Assembly (NCBI GenBank): GCA_020426845.1
Contig: JAGQPF010000021.1
Span: 1-32,868 of the forward strand
DNA from: Planctomycetales bacterium
Lineage (GTDB): Bacteria > Planctomycetota > Planctomycetia > Pirellulales > Pirellulaceae
DNA length: 32,868 bases
Direction: 5' to 3'
A program made the position numbers and the translations under genes. Below, one piece after another: positions 26,276-32,868 of this stretch. Each line of letters opens with the position of its first letter. The first letter of the stretch is position 1. The notes beneath the pieces are model-generated. The model saw only the letters and a list, made by a program, of their open reading frames with translations, did not search any database and had not been told where the DNA came from.

Positions 26276-26289
26276 CGGGGGCTCGACAG

Positions 26290-27078
26290 CTACGCTTCAC
26301 CCAGCAGCGTCCGCACCGCAGCGCCGACATCCTCCTGCGCCATGAGCGATTCGCCGACCAGCATCGCGTCGATGCCGTGTGCGGCGAGTTGGCGAACATC
26401 TTCGTGCGTCCGAATGCCGCTCTCGCTCACCATCCGGCGGTCGGCGGGAATGTGCTCGCGGAGGTCAAACGTGTGGCGCAAGTCGGTCTCGAACGTCCGC
26501 AGGTCGCGATTGTTGACGCCAATCAACTCCGCGCCCGCGTCGAGGACTCGCGAGCAGTTCTCCGGATCGTAGAGCTCCACCAGGGCAGTCATTCCCAACT
26601 CCAACGTCTCCTGGTGGAGACTTCGCAGCTGACAATCGTCCAGGCACTCCGCAATCAACAGCACTGCATCGGCGCCCGCCACTCGCGCCTCCAGCAGCTG
26701 GTAACGATCTACGATAAAGTCCTTGCGCAATATCGGTATGTCCACCGCCTTGCGAATGGCGCGAAGGTAATTGAGGCTGCCTTGAAAGTAGGGCTCGTCA
26801 GTGAGCACGCTGATGCAAGTGGCGCCGGCCGCGGCGTATGCGGATGCGATGGCCACCGGCTCAAAGTCCTCGCGAATCACTCCCTTCGACGGGCTCGCCT
26901 TCTTTACCTCGGCGATCAAGCTGACGCCCGGATCGCCTTGGATGGCTCCCAGAAAACTCCTCAACGGGGGCGCGGCCGAGAGTTGCTCCTGCAGCTGTTC
27001 GAGCGGGAGCTGACGTTTGCGTTGCTCGAGATCGCGCCGCGTGGTGGCGACAATCTGATCCAGTACGGTTTCTGCCAT
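26290..27078 (-). CDS. trpC: Indole-3-glycerol phosphate synthase
   Basis: Fourth step of tryptophan synthesis: ring closure and decarboxylation of carboxyphenylamino-deoxyribulose phosphate to indole-3-glycerol phosphate. The 262-residue TIM barrel carries all family blocks: EVKKASPSKG (57-66, catalytic Lys), VLTDEPYFQGS (91-101), LRKDFI (117-122, catalytic Lys), ALVELYD (Glu), GVNNRDL (187-193), SESGI (218-222) and VGESLM. It is monofunctional, not fused to TrpF, which is encoded separately at 3246-3914. The start codon is 20 bp downstream of the purH stop, so the two probably share a transcript; no good Shine-Dalgarno is visible in that gap. Confidence 0.96.
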   Translation of the reverse strand: MAETVLDQIVATTRRDLEQRKRQLPLEQLQEQLSAAPPLRSFLGAIQGDPGVSLIAEVKKASPSKGVIREDFEPVAIASAYAAAGATCISVLTDEPYFQGSLNYLRAIRKAVDIPILRKDFIVDRYQLLEARVAGADAVLLIAECLDDCQLRSLHQETLELGMTALVELYDPENCSRVLDAGAELIGVNNRDLRTFETDLRHTFDLREHIPADRRMVSESGIRTHEDVRQLAAHGIDAMLVGESLMAQEDVGAAVRTLLGEA

Positions 27079-27098
27079 TGTTATTTTTCAACGGCCTC

Positions 27099-28670
27099 TT
27101 AATGTTTGAAGTGCCGGTGTCCGGTAAAGATCATCGGCAACCCATGTCGATTGCAGGCCGCGACGACTTCATCGTCGCGCTTCGACCCGCCCGGTTGAAT
27201 AATCGCCGAAATTCCGGCCTCCGCGGCCCGATCGACCGAGTCGGGGAAGGGGAAAAAGGCGTCCGAGGCGAGCGTCGCGCCCCGTGCCCGGTCGCCCGCT
27301 TTGCGGATGGCGATCTCTACCGAATCAACGCGGCTCATTTGACCGGCGCCGGCGCCCAACAGCGAGGTGTCGCGGCAAAGCACGATCGCGTTCGACTTCA
27401 CGTGTCGGACCACTTCCCAGCCGAACTGCAAGTCGGCAAGCAATGCGTCGTCGGGCTGCACGTCGGTGACAACCCGCCATTGAGCTTGCGGATCGGGCTG
27501 ATCGTCAAATTGCTGCACGAGCATGCCACCGGCGATATGCCGAAATTGCCATCCGGAGGCATGTTCGTCCAGTGCGCCAACCTCCATCAAACGGACGTTC
27601 TTCTTCCAGGCGGGCTTCGTCGTCAGCACCTCAACGGCGGCTTCGTCGAACTTCGGAGCAACAATCGCCTCGACAAACAGCCCGGGGGCCGACAGCACCT
27701 CGGCGGTCGCCACGTCGACAGTCCGATTCACCCCCAGCACCGAGCCGAAGGCGCTGACCGGGTCTCCCGCCATCGCCTTGCTCATCGCCTCGGCCAATTC
27801 GGCCGCTGTCGCCACGCCGCAGGGGTTGTTGTGCTTGATCACCACCGCCGCGGGCTGACCGAAGGAACGAGCAATCGAGAGAGCGCTGTCCAGGTCGAGC
27901 AGGTTGTTGTAGGAAAGCTCTTTGCCGTTCAGCTGCTTCGCTGACAGCAAGTTGGCGCCGGCAGAGCCCGGCAAACGGTACACGGCCGCGCTTTGGTGAG
28001 GGTTCTCGCCGTAGCGCAGCAACGCCGTGCGAGTCAGCCGCAGCCGCAGCTCCGCGGGAGGCGTTTCAATTGCTTCGGCCGCGGTGTTCTCGAAGAATCC
28101 CGCGATCGCCATATCGTAGTTCGCCGTCGAAGCGAACGCCGCGGCCGCCAACTGTCGTCGCAGCGGCAAATCCGTGGCCCCTTGGTTCTTCGCCATCGCG
28201 TCAAGCACGTCGGCATATTGGGAGGGCGAAGTGACGATCGAGGTGAACTTATGGTTCTTTGCGGCTGCCCGCACCAGGCTTGGTCCGCCAATGTCGATTT
28301 GCTCGATCGCCTCCGCCTCGGTCGCGCCCCGCGCCACCGTTGCCTCGAAGGGATAGAGGTTGACGACGACCAACTCGAAGGTCGAAATCCCGTGCTCGGC
28401 GAGCCCGCTCATGTCCGAGTCGTTGTCGTGACGGCAGAGAATGCCGCCGAAAATCTTGGGATGGAGCGTCTTCAGCCGGCCGTCCATCATCTCCGGAAAA
28501 CCGGTGTACTCCGAGACGTCGCGAACCGCGATGCCCGCTTCCTCGAGGTGCCGCCGCGTGCCACCCGTGCTGTAGATCTCAACCCCCGCGTCGGCGAGCG
28601 AGCGGGCAAAGTCAGTCAGGCCCAGCTTGTCGCTCACGCTGATCAGAGCGCGCTGTATTTTCGGATTCAT
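27099..28670 (-). CDS. purH: Bifunctional AICAR formyltransferase / IMP cyclohydrolase
   Basis: Performs the last two steps of IMP synthesis: formylation of AICAR with 10-formyl-THF, then cyclisation. The 523-residue length is typical. N-terminal MGS-like IMP cyclohydrolase domain: ALISVSDKLGL, YSTGGTRRHL, MMDGRLKTLHPKIFGGIL and IDIGGPSLVRAAAKN. C-terminal AICARFT domain: RYGENPHQSAAVY, the catalytic KHNNPCG, DPVSAFGS, and the closing IQPGGSKRDDEV and FTGHRHFKH. The ATG at 28670 is chosen because GGAAG precedes it and the family starts within about 10 residues of ISVSDK; the frame remains open upstream for about 100 codons without similarity. trpC follows after 20 bp. I saw no purine riboswitch in the 5' region. 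Confidence 0.97.
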   Translation of the reverse strand: MNPKIQRALISVSDKLGLTDFARSLADAGVEIYSTGGTRRHLEEAGIAVRDVSEYTGFPEMMDGRLKTLHPKIFGGILCRHDNDSDMSGLAEHGISTFELVVVNLYPFEATVARGATEAEAIEQIDIGGPSLVRAAAKNHKFTSIVTSPSQYADVLDAMAKNQGATDLPLRRQLAAAAFASTANYDMAIAGFFENTAAEAIETPPAELRLRLTRTALLRYGENPHQSAAVYRLPGSAGANLLSAKQLNGKELSYNNLLDLDSALSIARSFGQPAAVVIKHNNPCGVATAAELAEAMSKAMAGDPVSAFGSVLGVNRTVDVATAEVLSAPGLFVEAIVAPKFDEAAVEVLTTKPAWKKNVRLMEVGALDEHASGWQFRHIAGGMLVQQFDDQPDPQAQWRVVTDVQPDDALLADLQFGWEVVRHVKSNAIVLCRDTSLLGAGAGQMSRVDSVEIAIRKAGDRARGATLASDAFFPFPDSVDRAAEAGISAIIQPGGSKRDDEVVAACNRHGLPMIFTGHRHFKH

Positions 28671-28998
28671 GAGCTTCCAATGGGTTGCGGGAGCAGGTGT
28701 CCTTCGTATTTCAACAGGAGGGCCGCGGACTGGCAAGGCGCCAACGCAAGCTGCCAAGCGTGCGGGTGTTAGCCCAAATGGCGGCAAAGCGATCCGCAAT
28801 GGCACGGATGCGCGGGTGCAAGGCCGCGAGCGGCGAGGTGGGCAGAAGGCGTCGCGGGGGGTGACGCGAGCGAAAGTGCTCAATGAGACCGTCGGAAAAC
28901 ACCTGACCGGGGCAATTGCCGCAGCAACGATCGGCAATGATCGGCAAATGGAGGAGATCCCGCTTGCCGATGGCGCTTTTCTCAAGTGCTCGAAAGAG
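28671..28998. other. Intergenic region between tRNA-Gln and purH, no gene recognised
   Basis: 328 bp upstream of purH and downstream of the tRNA gene (both minus strand). The purH frame is open across it, but the translated sequence is Arg/Pro/Ala-rich and unlike any PurH extension. No promoter, riboswitch or clear terminator could be assigned. Confidence 0.5.
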
Positions 28999-29069
28999 CT
29001 ACCCGGCTAGGACTCGAACCTAGAATGAGGGAGCCAAAATCCCTAGTGTTACCATTACACTACCGGGTA
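28999..29069 (-). tRNA. tRNA-Gln (anticodon UUG)
   Basis: 71-nt cloverleaf on the minus strand: acceptor TACCCGG / CCGGGTA, TA at positions 8-9, D stem GTGT / ACAC, anticodon stem AGGGA / TCCCT with loop TTTTGGC (anticodon TTG, reads CAA/CAG), variable loop CATT, T stem CTAGG / CCTAG with loop TTCGAGT, discriminator G. All stems pair fully. CCA is not encoded. A -10-like TAGAAT lies about 20 bp upstream (29088-29093, minus strand). Confidence 0.97.
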
Positions 29070-29181
29070 GTTTTTCCGCAGCCGCCGATTCTACGCCATG
29101 CGGAACGCAAGGGGAGGGGAGGCGGGGGGAAGCGGTCGGTGGCACGAGTGAAACTCGGCCCCTTTTTAAGGAAGAGACAAT

Positions 29182-29883
29182 TTAGGCTTTGTTCGCGTTG
29201 TTCACAACCGCGAATGCAAGTTGTTCGAGTTCAATCGCTAAATCGACACCGATACAGCGAACGTGTTCGGGCAAATTCAGGGTCACCGGGGCAAAATTGA
29301 GAATTCCGTCGATCCCCGCTGCCACAGCTTGGTCGGCGACCGACTGCGCGGCCGCAGCCGGAACCGCCAGCATCGCCATCCGGATCCCTTGTTGGCGAAC
29401 CACGGTGGCAAGTTCGGAAATCGGGTAAATCGGAATCGCCTCCGCACCCCCTCCCAATGAGGGCTGCTGGCCTTCGCCGGTCTCGAGCTGGTTGGGGTCG
29501 AGGTCAAATCCCGCGACGAGTTCGAATCCCTGTTTTCGAAAGCCCTTGTACCCCACCAGAGCGCGACCGAGATTGCCGACTCCCAGCAAGGCGACCCGCC
29601 AAGACTCGCTGGTCCCCAAGATCGTGCGAATCACCGGAATGAGCTCATGGCAGCGATAGCCGATGCCGGGGTGGCCAAACTGACCGAAGGTGGCGAGATC
29701 CTTCCGCACTTGGGCGTCGGTAAAGCCGAGCAGAGCGCCCAATTGGGTGGAGCTGATGGTCTCCTGCCCATCGCGGATCAATTGTTGTAGCTCGCGCAGG
29801 TACAGACTCAGCCGACTGACAACGGCTTTGGAAACCGGCTCATCGCGGTCGGTTCGCTCACCACGCCTGGAACTGCCGCCCAT
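29182..29883 (-). CDS. rex: Redox-sensing transcriptional repressor Rex
   Basis: A dimeric repressor that senses the NADH/NAD+ ratio and leaves its operator when NADH is high, controlling respiratory and fermentative genes. The 233-residue protein has an N-terminal winged helix (about 20-80: SRLSLYLRELQQL, SSTQLGALLGFTDAQVRKDLATFG, then FGHPGIGY, the Rex hallmark) and a Rossmann domain with GVGNLGRAL (101-109), AGFDLDP and a domain-swapped C-terminal helix. A short basic/acidic N-terminal extension precedes the family start. The ATG at 29883 has GGA 6 nt upstream. I did not find a TTGTGAAN4TTCACAA-type Rex operator in the 100 bp upstream; there is instead an unrelated long inverted repeat 23 bp before the start. 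Confidence 0.95.
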   Translation of the reverse strand: MGGSSRRGERTDRDEPVSKAVVSRLSLYLRELQQLIRDGQETISSTQLGALLGFTDAQVRKDLATFGQFGHPGIGYRCHELIPVIRTILGTSESWRVALLGVGNLGRALVGYKGFRKQGFELVAGFDLDPNQLETGEGQQPSLGGGAEAIPIYPISELATVVRQQGIRMAMLAVPAAAAQSVADQAVAAGIDGILNFAPVTLNLPEHVRCIGVDLAIELEQLAFAVVNNANKA

Positions 29884-29906
29884 GTGTCATCCAAGAACCG
29901 CTCATC

Positions 29907-29962
29907 GAGAAAATGGCCGCTCGCGTGAACGCTGCTCAGTGAGGGTGGAGCGGCATTTTCTC
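29907..29962. promoter_or_regulatory. Long inverted repeat upstream of rex
   Basis: GAGAAAATGGCCGCTC (29907-29922) pairs with GAGCGGCATTTTCTC (29948-29962): 15 bp with one bulged base and a 25-nt loop. It begins 23 bp upstream of the rex start codon. It is not a known Rex operator and has no T-run. It may be an mRNA leader hairpin or a protein-binding site. Confidence 0.45.
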
Positions 29963-30175
29963 CAACTTTCCCAAGTGAACTCTAGCGGGCATCGCAGCGG
30001 AGGACAAGCTTGGTCACCCTGCCGATGGAGCAAGGGCCGGCGCCTCGGATGTTGGGCATGTCGGCTTTCGCCGCAGCAATGGGCTCCCGGCAATCCTTGA
30101 TCCGCTCGGGGTGCACGGATTGTCGCAACCCGGGCGGCGGTTGAAGAACCGATGGGATGGTGTCCAAGAAACGAC

Positions 30176-30205
30176 TCAGCCCCGCCAAATCAATGGCGGG
30201 GCTGA
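30176..30205 (-). terminator. Hairpin after the pseudopilin gene, probable terminator
   Basis: Perfect 12-bp stem TCAGCCCCGCCA / TGGCGGGGCTGA with a 6-nt loop, 27 bp past the pseudopilin stop codon. On the minus strand it is followed by GTCGTTTCTT, a weak T-run, so termination may be partial. Confidence 0.55.
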
Positions 30206-30232
30206 CGACCGTGGGTCAAATTCGCTTGCCTA

Positions 30233-30667
30233 CTACAGGGTACTGTAGGAGGTGTGGTTGATACGCACTTCACCGGAGGCGGCGTCGTACGCCCATCCAC
30301 CGGTGGTGCCGGTCACATTGATGGGACTCTGCGCCGACGTGGTGCTCGAGCCGGTGATGTTCTCGGTGGGGATGTTGATCATGTAGGGGCCGTAATCGGG
30401 TCCTGGGGCGCCGCTCACATCGGTGCTGATCGTGAGATCCGAAAGCGCGGCGGGCGGGTTGCCGTTGTGCTGAGCCTTATAGAGCTCGATTTGTGCCCGC
30501 ATCCCCTGAAGATTGAAGACAGTCGTGTTGTACTTGGCGTCATTGGTCACATCCTTGTACTGAGGCACGACCGTGGCCGCCAACACGGCGAGGATCACGA
30601 CCACAATCAGCACCTCAATGAGAGTGAAGCCACGGCGCCAGCCGCGACGGGTTCCACGAGACAGCAT
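30233..30667 (-). CDS. Type II secretion GspG-like pseudopilin
   Basis: A 144-residue prepilin-like protein. A short basic leader (MLSRGTRRGWRRG) is followed by FTLIEVLIVVVILAVLAA; the prepilin peptidase would cut between Gly and Phe and methylate the Phe, and Glu at +5 is present. The sequence after the helix (VVPQYKDVTNDAKYNTTVFNLQGMRAQIELYKAQHNGNPP) resembles the GspG major pseudopilin. The C-terminal part is short and Ser/Thr/Gly-rich. It lacks the H-X9-DG motif of the abundant planctomycete DUF1559 pseudopilins. The ATG at 30667 has AAGGGG upstream at good spacing; the frame is open 72 codons further but outside the family pattern. No other secretion gene is adjacent, so it acts with machinery encoded elsewhere. 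Confidence 0.88.
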   Translation of the reverse strand: MLSRGTRRGWRRGFTLIEVLIVVVILAVLAATVVPQYKDVTNDAKYNTTVFNLQGMRAQIELYKAQHNGNPPAALSDLTISTDVSGAPGPDYGPYMINIPTENITGSSTTSAQSPINVTGTTGGWAYDAASGEVRINHTSYSTL

Positions 30668-31173
30668 TGGCCACCCCTTTCTCGCTCGTTCACAAATCAG
30701 GACTTGATTGCCGGCAGCGGGCGCATGGTGCATGTCGTCGCATCGGCTTATTGAAGAAACTGTAGGTTCAAAAAACGCACTACGGCACGTTTTCGGAACC
30801 GCCTTGGCAATTTGGGAAAGTTGTCTTGGCCCTAACAGGAATAATCGGCACAACATGATTGGACGGCGATTTTTCTGTGACACTTCAAGTCGTCCTTAGA
30901 ATGCCCCTATCTCTTTATGCTCAAAGGTGTTGCCGTCGTCCCGCAGCGCCGACACAGGCCAAACTGCGCAATTTGTGTATTTCAGCTGTTCATCGCCAAT
31001 TGCCGATGTAGTCCACGAAACCGGTCCCGATAGTCGGGGTGTGGGTCTGCCTTTTTGTGCCAGGCACCCTACGCCCAGGTCTTGCCAGATGGATCGATGG
31101 CGGCCGGGGAGTGGATGGCGAACGTTTCGTCAGACCGAAGTTCCAGCTGGTGAGTGTACAGGAGAAAGCAACA
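30668..31173. other. Divergent intergenic region between pseudopilin and YTV genes
   Basis: 506 bp that must hold two divergent promoters; I could not assign either with confidence. A -10-like TAGAAT is at 30897-30902 (plus). Small palindromes are CCCGA-TAG-TCGGG (31026-31038) and GTGCCAGGCAC (31057-31067). No coding sequence recognised. Confidence 0.45.
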
Positions 31174-32589
31174 ATGAAAGCACGTCTGGGTGCGCCGATG
31201 CTCGCAGTTCTCTGCGCCGTGGCATCGGTTAACACGGCCTCGGCGGCCTACTTTGGGGCCGTCAGCTACCGCAATTGCGGTACGGTTCAAGAAGGCTCGG
31301 CTTGTGGCGGCCATACGATCATGGTCACTCGCAAGCGGGTCGTCTGGGAACAGCAACAGGAGACACGTTACCGCACGGTGCGCGAGACCGTGTGGGAGAA
31401 GCAAGAGGTAGAGGGTCAGCGCCAGGTGGCCGAGACTCACTACCGCACCGAGAACTACACGGTCCGCAAGCCCGTGACGGAGACTCGGTATCGCACGGTC
31501 AACTACACCGTCTGCAAGCCGGTGTACGAGACCAAGACTCGCACGATCAACTACACGGTCCGCAAGCCCGTGTACGAGACGCACCAGAAGGTCATCAACT
31601 ACACCGTCCGCAAGCCGGTGTACGAGACCAAGACTCGCACGATCTGCTACAACGTCTGCAAGCCGGTTTGCGAGCAACGCACTCGCACCGTCTGCGAGAC
31701 GATCTGCAAGCCGGTCCACTACACCAAGACGATCAACGTCTGCACTGGCCACTGGGAGACTCAGGTCACCGAGTGCCCCGGTCCGGTGGTGAAGCGGGTC
31801 ATCCAAGAGCCGGGTTGCTGGACTTGGGATCCTTGCTGCTGCCGCTGCGTGTACACCCCCGGCGCCTGCCGCACGGTGTGCCACCAGTGCCCGCCTCGCA
31901 AGATCTGCAAGAAGGTCTGGGTGCCGGAGACCCAACAGAAGACGATCAACTGCGTTCGCTACGAGCGTGAGACGATCCAGAAAGAGGTCCCCTACACCGT
32001 GACTCGCTACATCAGCGAGCCGCGCACCAAGACCTGCACCTACCAGGTGTGCCACATGGTCTGCGAGCAGCGTCAGAAGGTCTGCAACTACACGACTTGC
32101 CGCTACGTCTGCGAGCCGCGCACGAAGACCTGCACCTACCGCGTTTGCAGCTACGTCTGCGAGCCTCGTCAGAAGGTCTGCAACTACACGACCTGCCATT
32201 ACGTCTGCGAGCCCCGCACGAAGACCTGCACCTATCGCGTGTGCAACTACGTCTGCGAGCAGCGTCAGAAGGTCTGCAACTACACGACCTGCAAGTACGT
32301 GTGCGAGCCTCGCACCAAGACCTGCACCTATCGGGTCTGCCACATGCATCGTGAGTGCTGCACCAAGCAGGTGCCGTACACCGTCTGCAGCTACGTCTGC
32401 GAGCAGTGTTCGCGCCAAGTGCCGTACACCGTCTGCAAGATGGTGCCCTGCACTCGGACGGTCTGCGTCCCTCGCTGCGTGTGCAAGCAGGTGCCCTACA
32501 CGGTCACCCGCTGCGTGCCCCGCTGCATCTGCGAGCAGGTGCCGGTGACGGTTTGCTGCCCCTGCTGCTGCTGCAACTGCTGCAACTAG
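31174..32589 (+). CDS. Secreted cysteine-rich YTV-repeat protein (planctomycete wall-protein type)
   Basis: A 471-residue exported protein. MKARLGAPMLAVLCAVASVNTASA is a signal peptide. The mature chain is built from about 16-residue units carrying the Y-T-V/T signature: NYTVRKPVYETKTRTI types in the first third (residues about 85-175), a Cys-dense middle (CWTWDPCCCRCVY), then CNYTTC-x-YVCEPRTKTCTYRVC types (about 285-395), QVPYTVC units, and a C-terminal cluster CCPCCCCNCCN. Lys, Arg, Tyr, Thr and Cys dominate. YTV-repeat proteins are known from planctomycetes and regarded as disulfide-linked components of their proteinaceous cell wall. The ATG at 31174 has AGGAG 9 nt upstream; the frame is open earlier but only this start gives a signal peptide. 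A strong terminator follows. The divergent neighbour is a pseudopilin gene. Confidence 0.92.
   Translation: MKARLGAPMLAVLCAVASVNTASAAYFGAVSYRNCGTVQEGSACGGHTIMVTRKRVVWEQQQETRYRTVRETVWEKQEVEGQRQVAETHYRTENYTVRKPVTETRYRTVNYTVCKPVYETKTRTINYTVRKPVYETHQKVINYTVRKPVYETKTRTICYNVCKPVCEQRTRTVCETICKPVHYTKTINVCTGHWETQVTECPGPVVKRVIQEPGCWTWDPCCCRCVYTPGACRTVCHQCPPRKICKKVWVPETQQKTINCVRYERETIQKEVPYTVTRYISEPRTKTCTYQVCHMVCEQRQKVCNYTTCRYVCEPRTKTCTYRVCSYVCEPRQKVCNYTTCHYVCEPRTKTCTYRVCNYVCEQRQKVCNYTTCKYVCEPRTKTCTYRVCHMHRECCTKQVPYTVCSYVCEQCSRQVPYTVCKMVPCTRTVCVPRCVCKQVPYTVTRCVPRCICEQVPVTVCCPCCCCNCCN
32059..32346 (+). repeat. Three tandem 96-bp units inside the YTV protein gene
   Basis: Units begin at 32059, 32155 and 32251 with GTCTGCGAGC. 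Each encodes 32 residues made of two 16-residue modules, VCEQRQKVCNYTTCxY and VCEPRTKTCTYRVCxx. The near identity at DNA level points to recent duplication. Confidence 0.9.
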
Positions 32590-32625
32590 CCATTCTTCGC
32601 TCCCCGGAAGCAATGGTCTGACATT

Positions 32626-32663
32626 GGCGGCGGCCCAAAATGATTTGGGCCGTCGCCTTTTTT
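32626..32663 (+). terminator. Strong Rho-independent terminator after the YTV protein gene
   Basis: 14-bp stem GGCGGCGGCCCAAA / TTTGGGCCGTCGCC (one G-U pair), loop ATGA, followed by TTTTTT. It begins 37 bp after the stop codon. Confidence 0.92.
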
Positions 32664-32726
32664 CGTGCGTCGCCAGCGTTGATTGCATCCGGCAATCGCG
32701 CAATCTATGGGCCCGCGCCATTCATT

Positions 32727-32859
32727 CCACGGGCTCGCGCCCGTGGCTAACGTCTGTCGCCCCTTCGGGGCTTTTGCGATTGGATTGCGTGGCTGCGCGT
32801 CGAGCCCCGACAGGGGCGACAGATGTTAGCCTTGGGCGCAAGCCGGCGCAAGCCCAAGG
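32727..32859. repeat. Two inverted copies of the double-hairpin repeat
   Basis: Plus-strand copy 32727-32771: CCACGGGC-TCGC-GCCCGTGG, linker CTAACGTCTGTC, GCCCC-TTC-GGGGC. Minus-strand copy 32804-32859: first stem CCTTGGGC / GCCCAAGG with a longer loop, linker CTAACATCTGTC, second stem GCCCC-TGTC-GGGGC. The linker is conserved, while the first stem differs from the left-end copies by paired changes. The two copies face each other 32 bp apart. Confidence 0.85.
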
Positions 32860-32868
32860 AACCGCGCC

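Larger units (their letters stand above)
29884..30232. other. Intergenic region between the pseudopilin gene and rex
   Basis: 349 bp. It holds the inverted repeat upstream of rex (29907-29962) and the hairpin after the pseudopilin gene (30176-30205). A 68-codon minus-strand frame (29982-30188) starts inside that hairpin and has no ribosome binding site or recognisable sequence, so I do not call it. Confidence 0.5.

Noticed and set aside
29982..30188. A 68-codon minus-strand frame between rex and the pseudopilin gene
   Set aside because: It starts inside the probable terminator hairpin, has no Shine-Dalgarno and no recognisable sequence; homologues in related genomes would be needed to revive it.
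31069..32721. A 550-codon minus-strand frame opposite the YTV gene
   Set aside because: Repetitive Ala/Asp/Leu/Val sequence that mirrors the YTV repeats and runs through the terminator; not protein-like.

Overview
The window looks like chromosomal DNA of a GC-rich planctomycete, probably of the Pirellulales type. The evidence is a cysteine-rich secreted protein built from YTV repeats (a planctomycete wall-protein family), a secreted von Willebrand-A/secretin-N-like protein with glycine-rich segments, GspG-like pseudopilin and ExeA-like ATPase genes standing alone, scattered rather than clustered biosynthetic genes, and several families of intergenic palindromic repeats. The assignment rests on gene content and sequence style only; there is no rRNA gene to confirm it.

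Layout. 1-301: three tandem copies of a double-hairpin repeat that recurs at the far right end. 302-3914 (minus): a DUF1015 gene, ahcY (S-adenosylhomocysteine hydrolase) and trpF. 4232-7502 (plus): an ExeA-like AAA ATPase with a long acidic tail, then a fumarylacetoacetase-family gene and a nucleoside-deoxyribosyltransferase-like gene, probably co-transcribed. 7521-9757 (minus): a tight operon of a short-chain dehydrogenase, a codon-independent GGQ release-factor-like protein and a Gfo/Idh/MocA oxidoreductase; it is divergent from a phytanoyl-CoA-dioxygenase-like gene at 9831-10661. 10883-14207 (minus): a secreted MORN-like repeat protein and an SLC13-type permease with two RCK_C domains. 14747-20853 (plus): two large secreted proteins, one extremely rich in Asp/Glu/Tyr/Trp, the other a multidomain VWA protein; each has its own terminator. 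20854-21514: a terminator and a 166-bp tandem repeat. 21515-26275 (plus): an acyl-CoA dehydrogenase, ispD with an overlapping DUF1877-like gene, and tyrS. 26290-29883 (minus): purH-trpC, a tRNA-Gln(UUG) and rex. 30233-30667 (minus): a GspG-like pseudopilin. 31174-32589 (plus): the YTV protein, followed by a strong terminator and more copies of the end repeat.

Functionally this is a mix of housekeeping genes (ahcY, trpF, trpC, purH, tyrS, ispD, rex, tRNA-Gln) and envelope genes (acidic Tyr/Trp-rich protein, VWA protein, MORN-like protein, YTV protein, pseudopilin). I see no phage, transposase, CRISPR array or recognisable defence system. The least explained items are the acidic aromatic secreted protein, the VWA fusion next to it, the double-hairpin repeat with compensatory stem changes, and the inverted repeats just upstream of ispD and rex.
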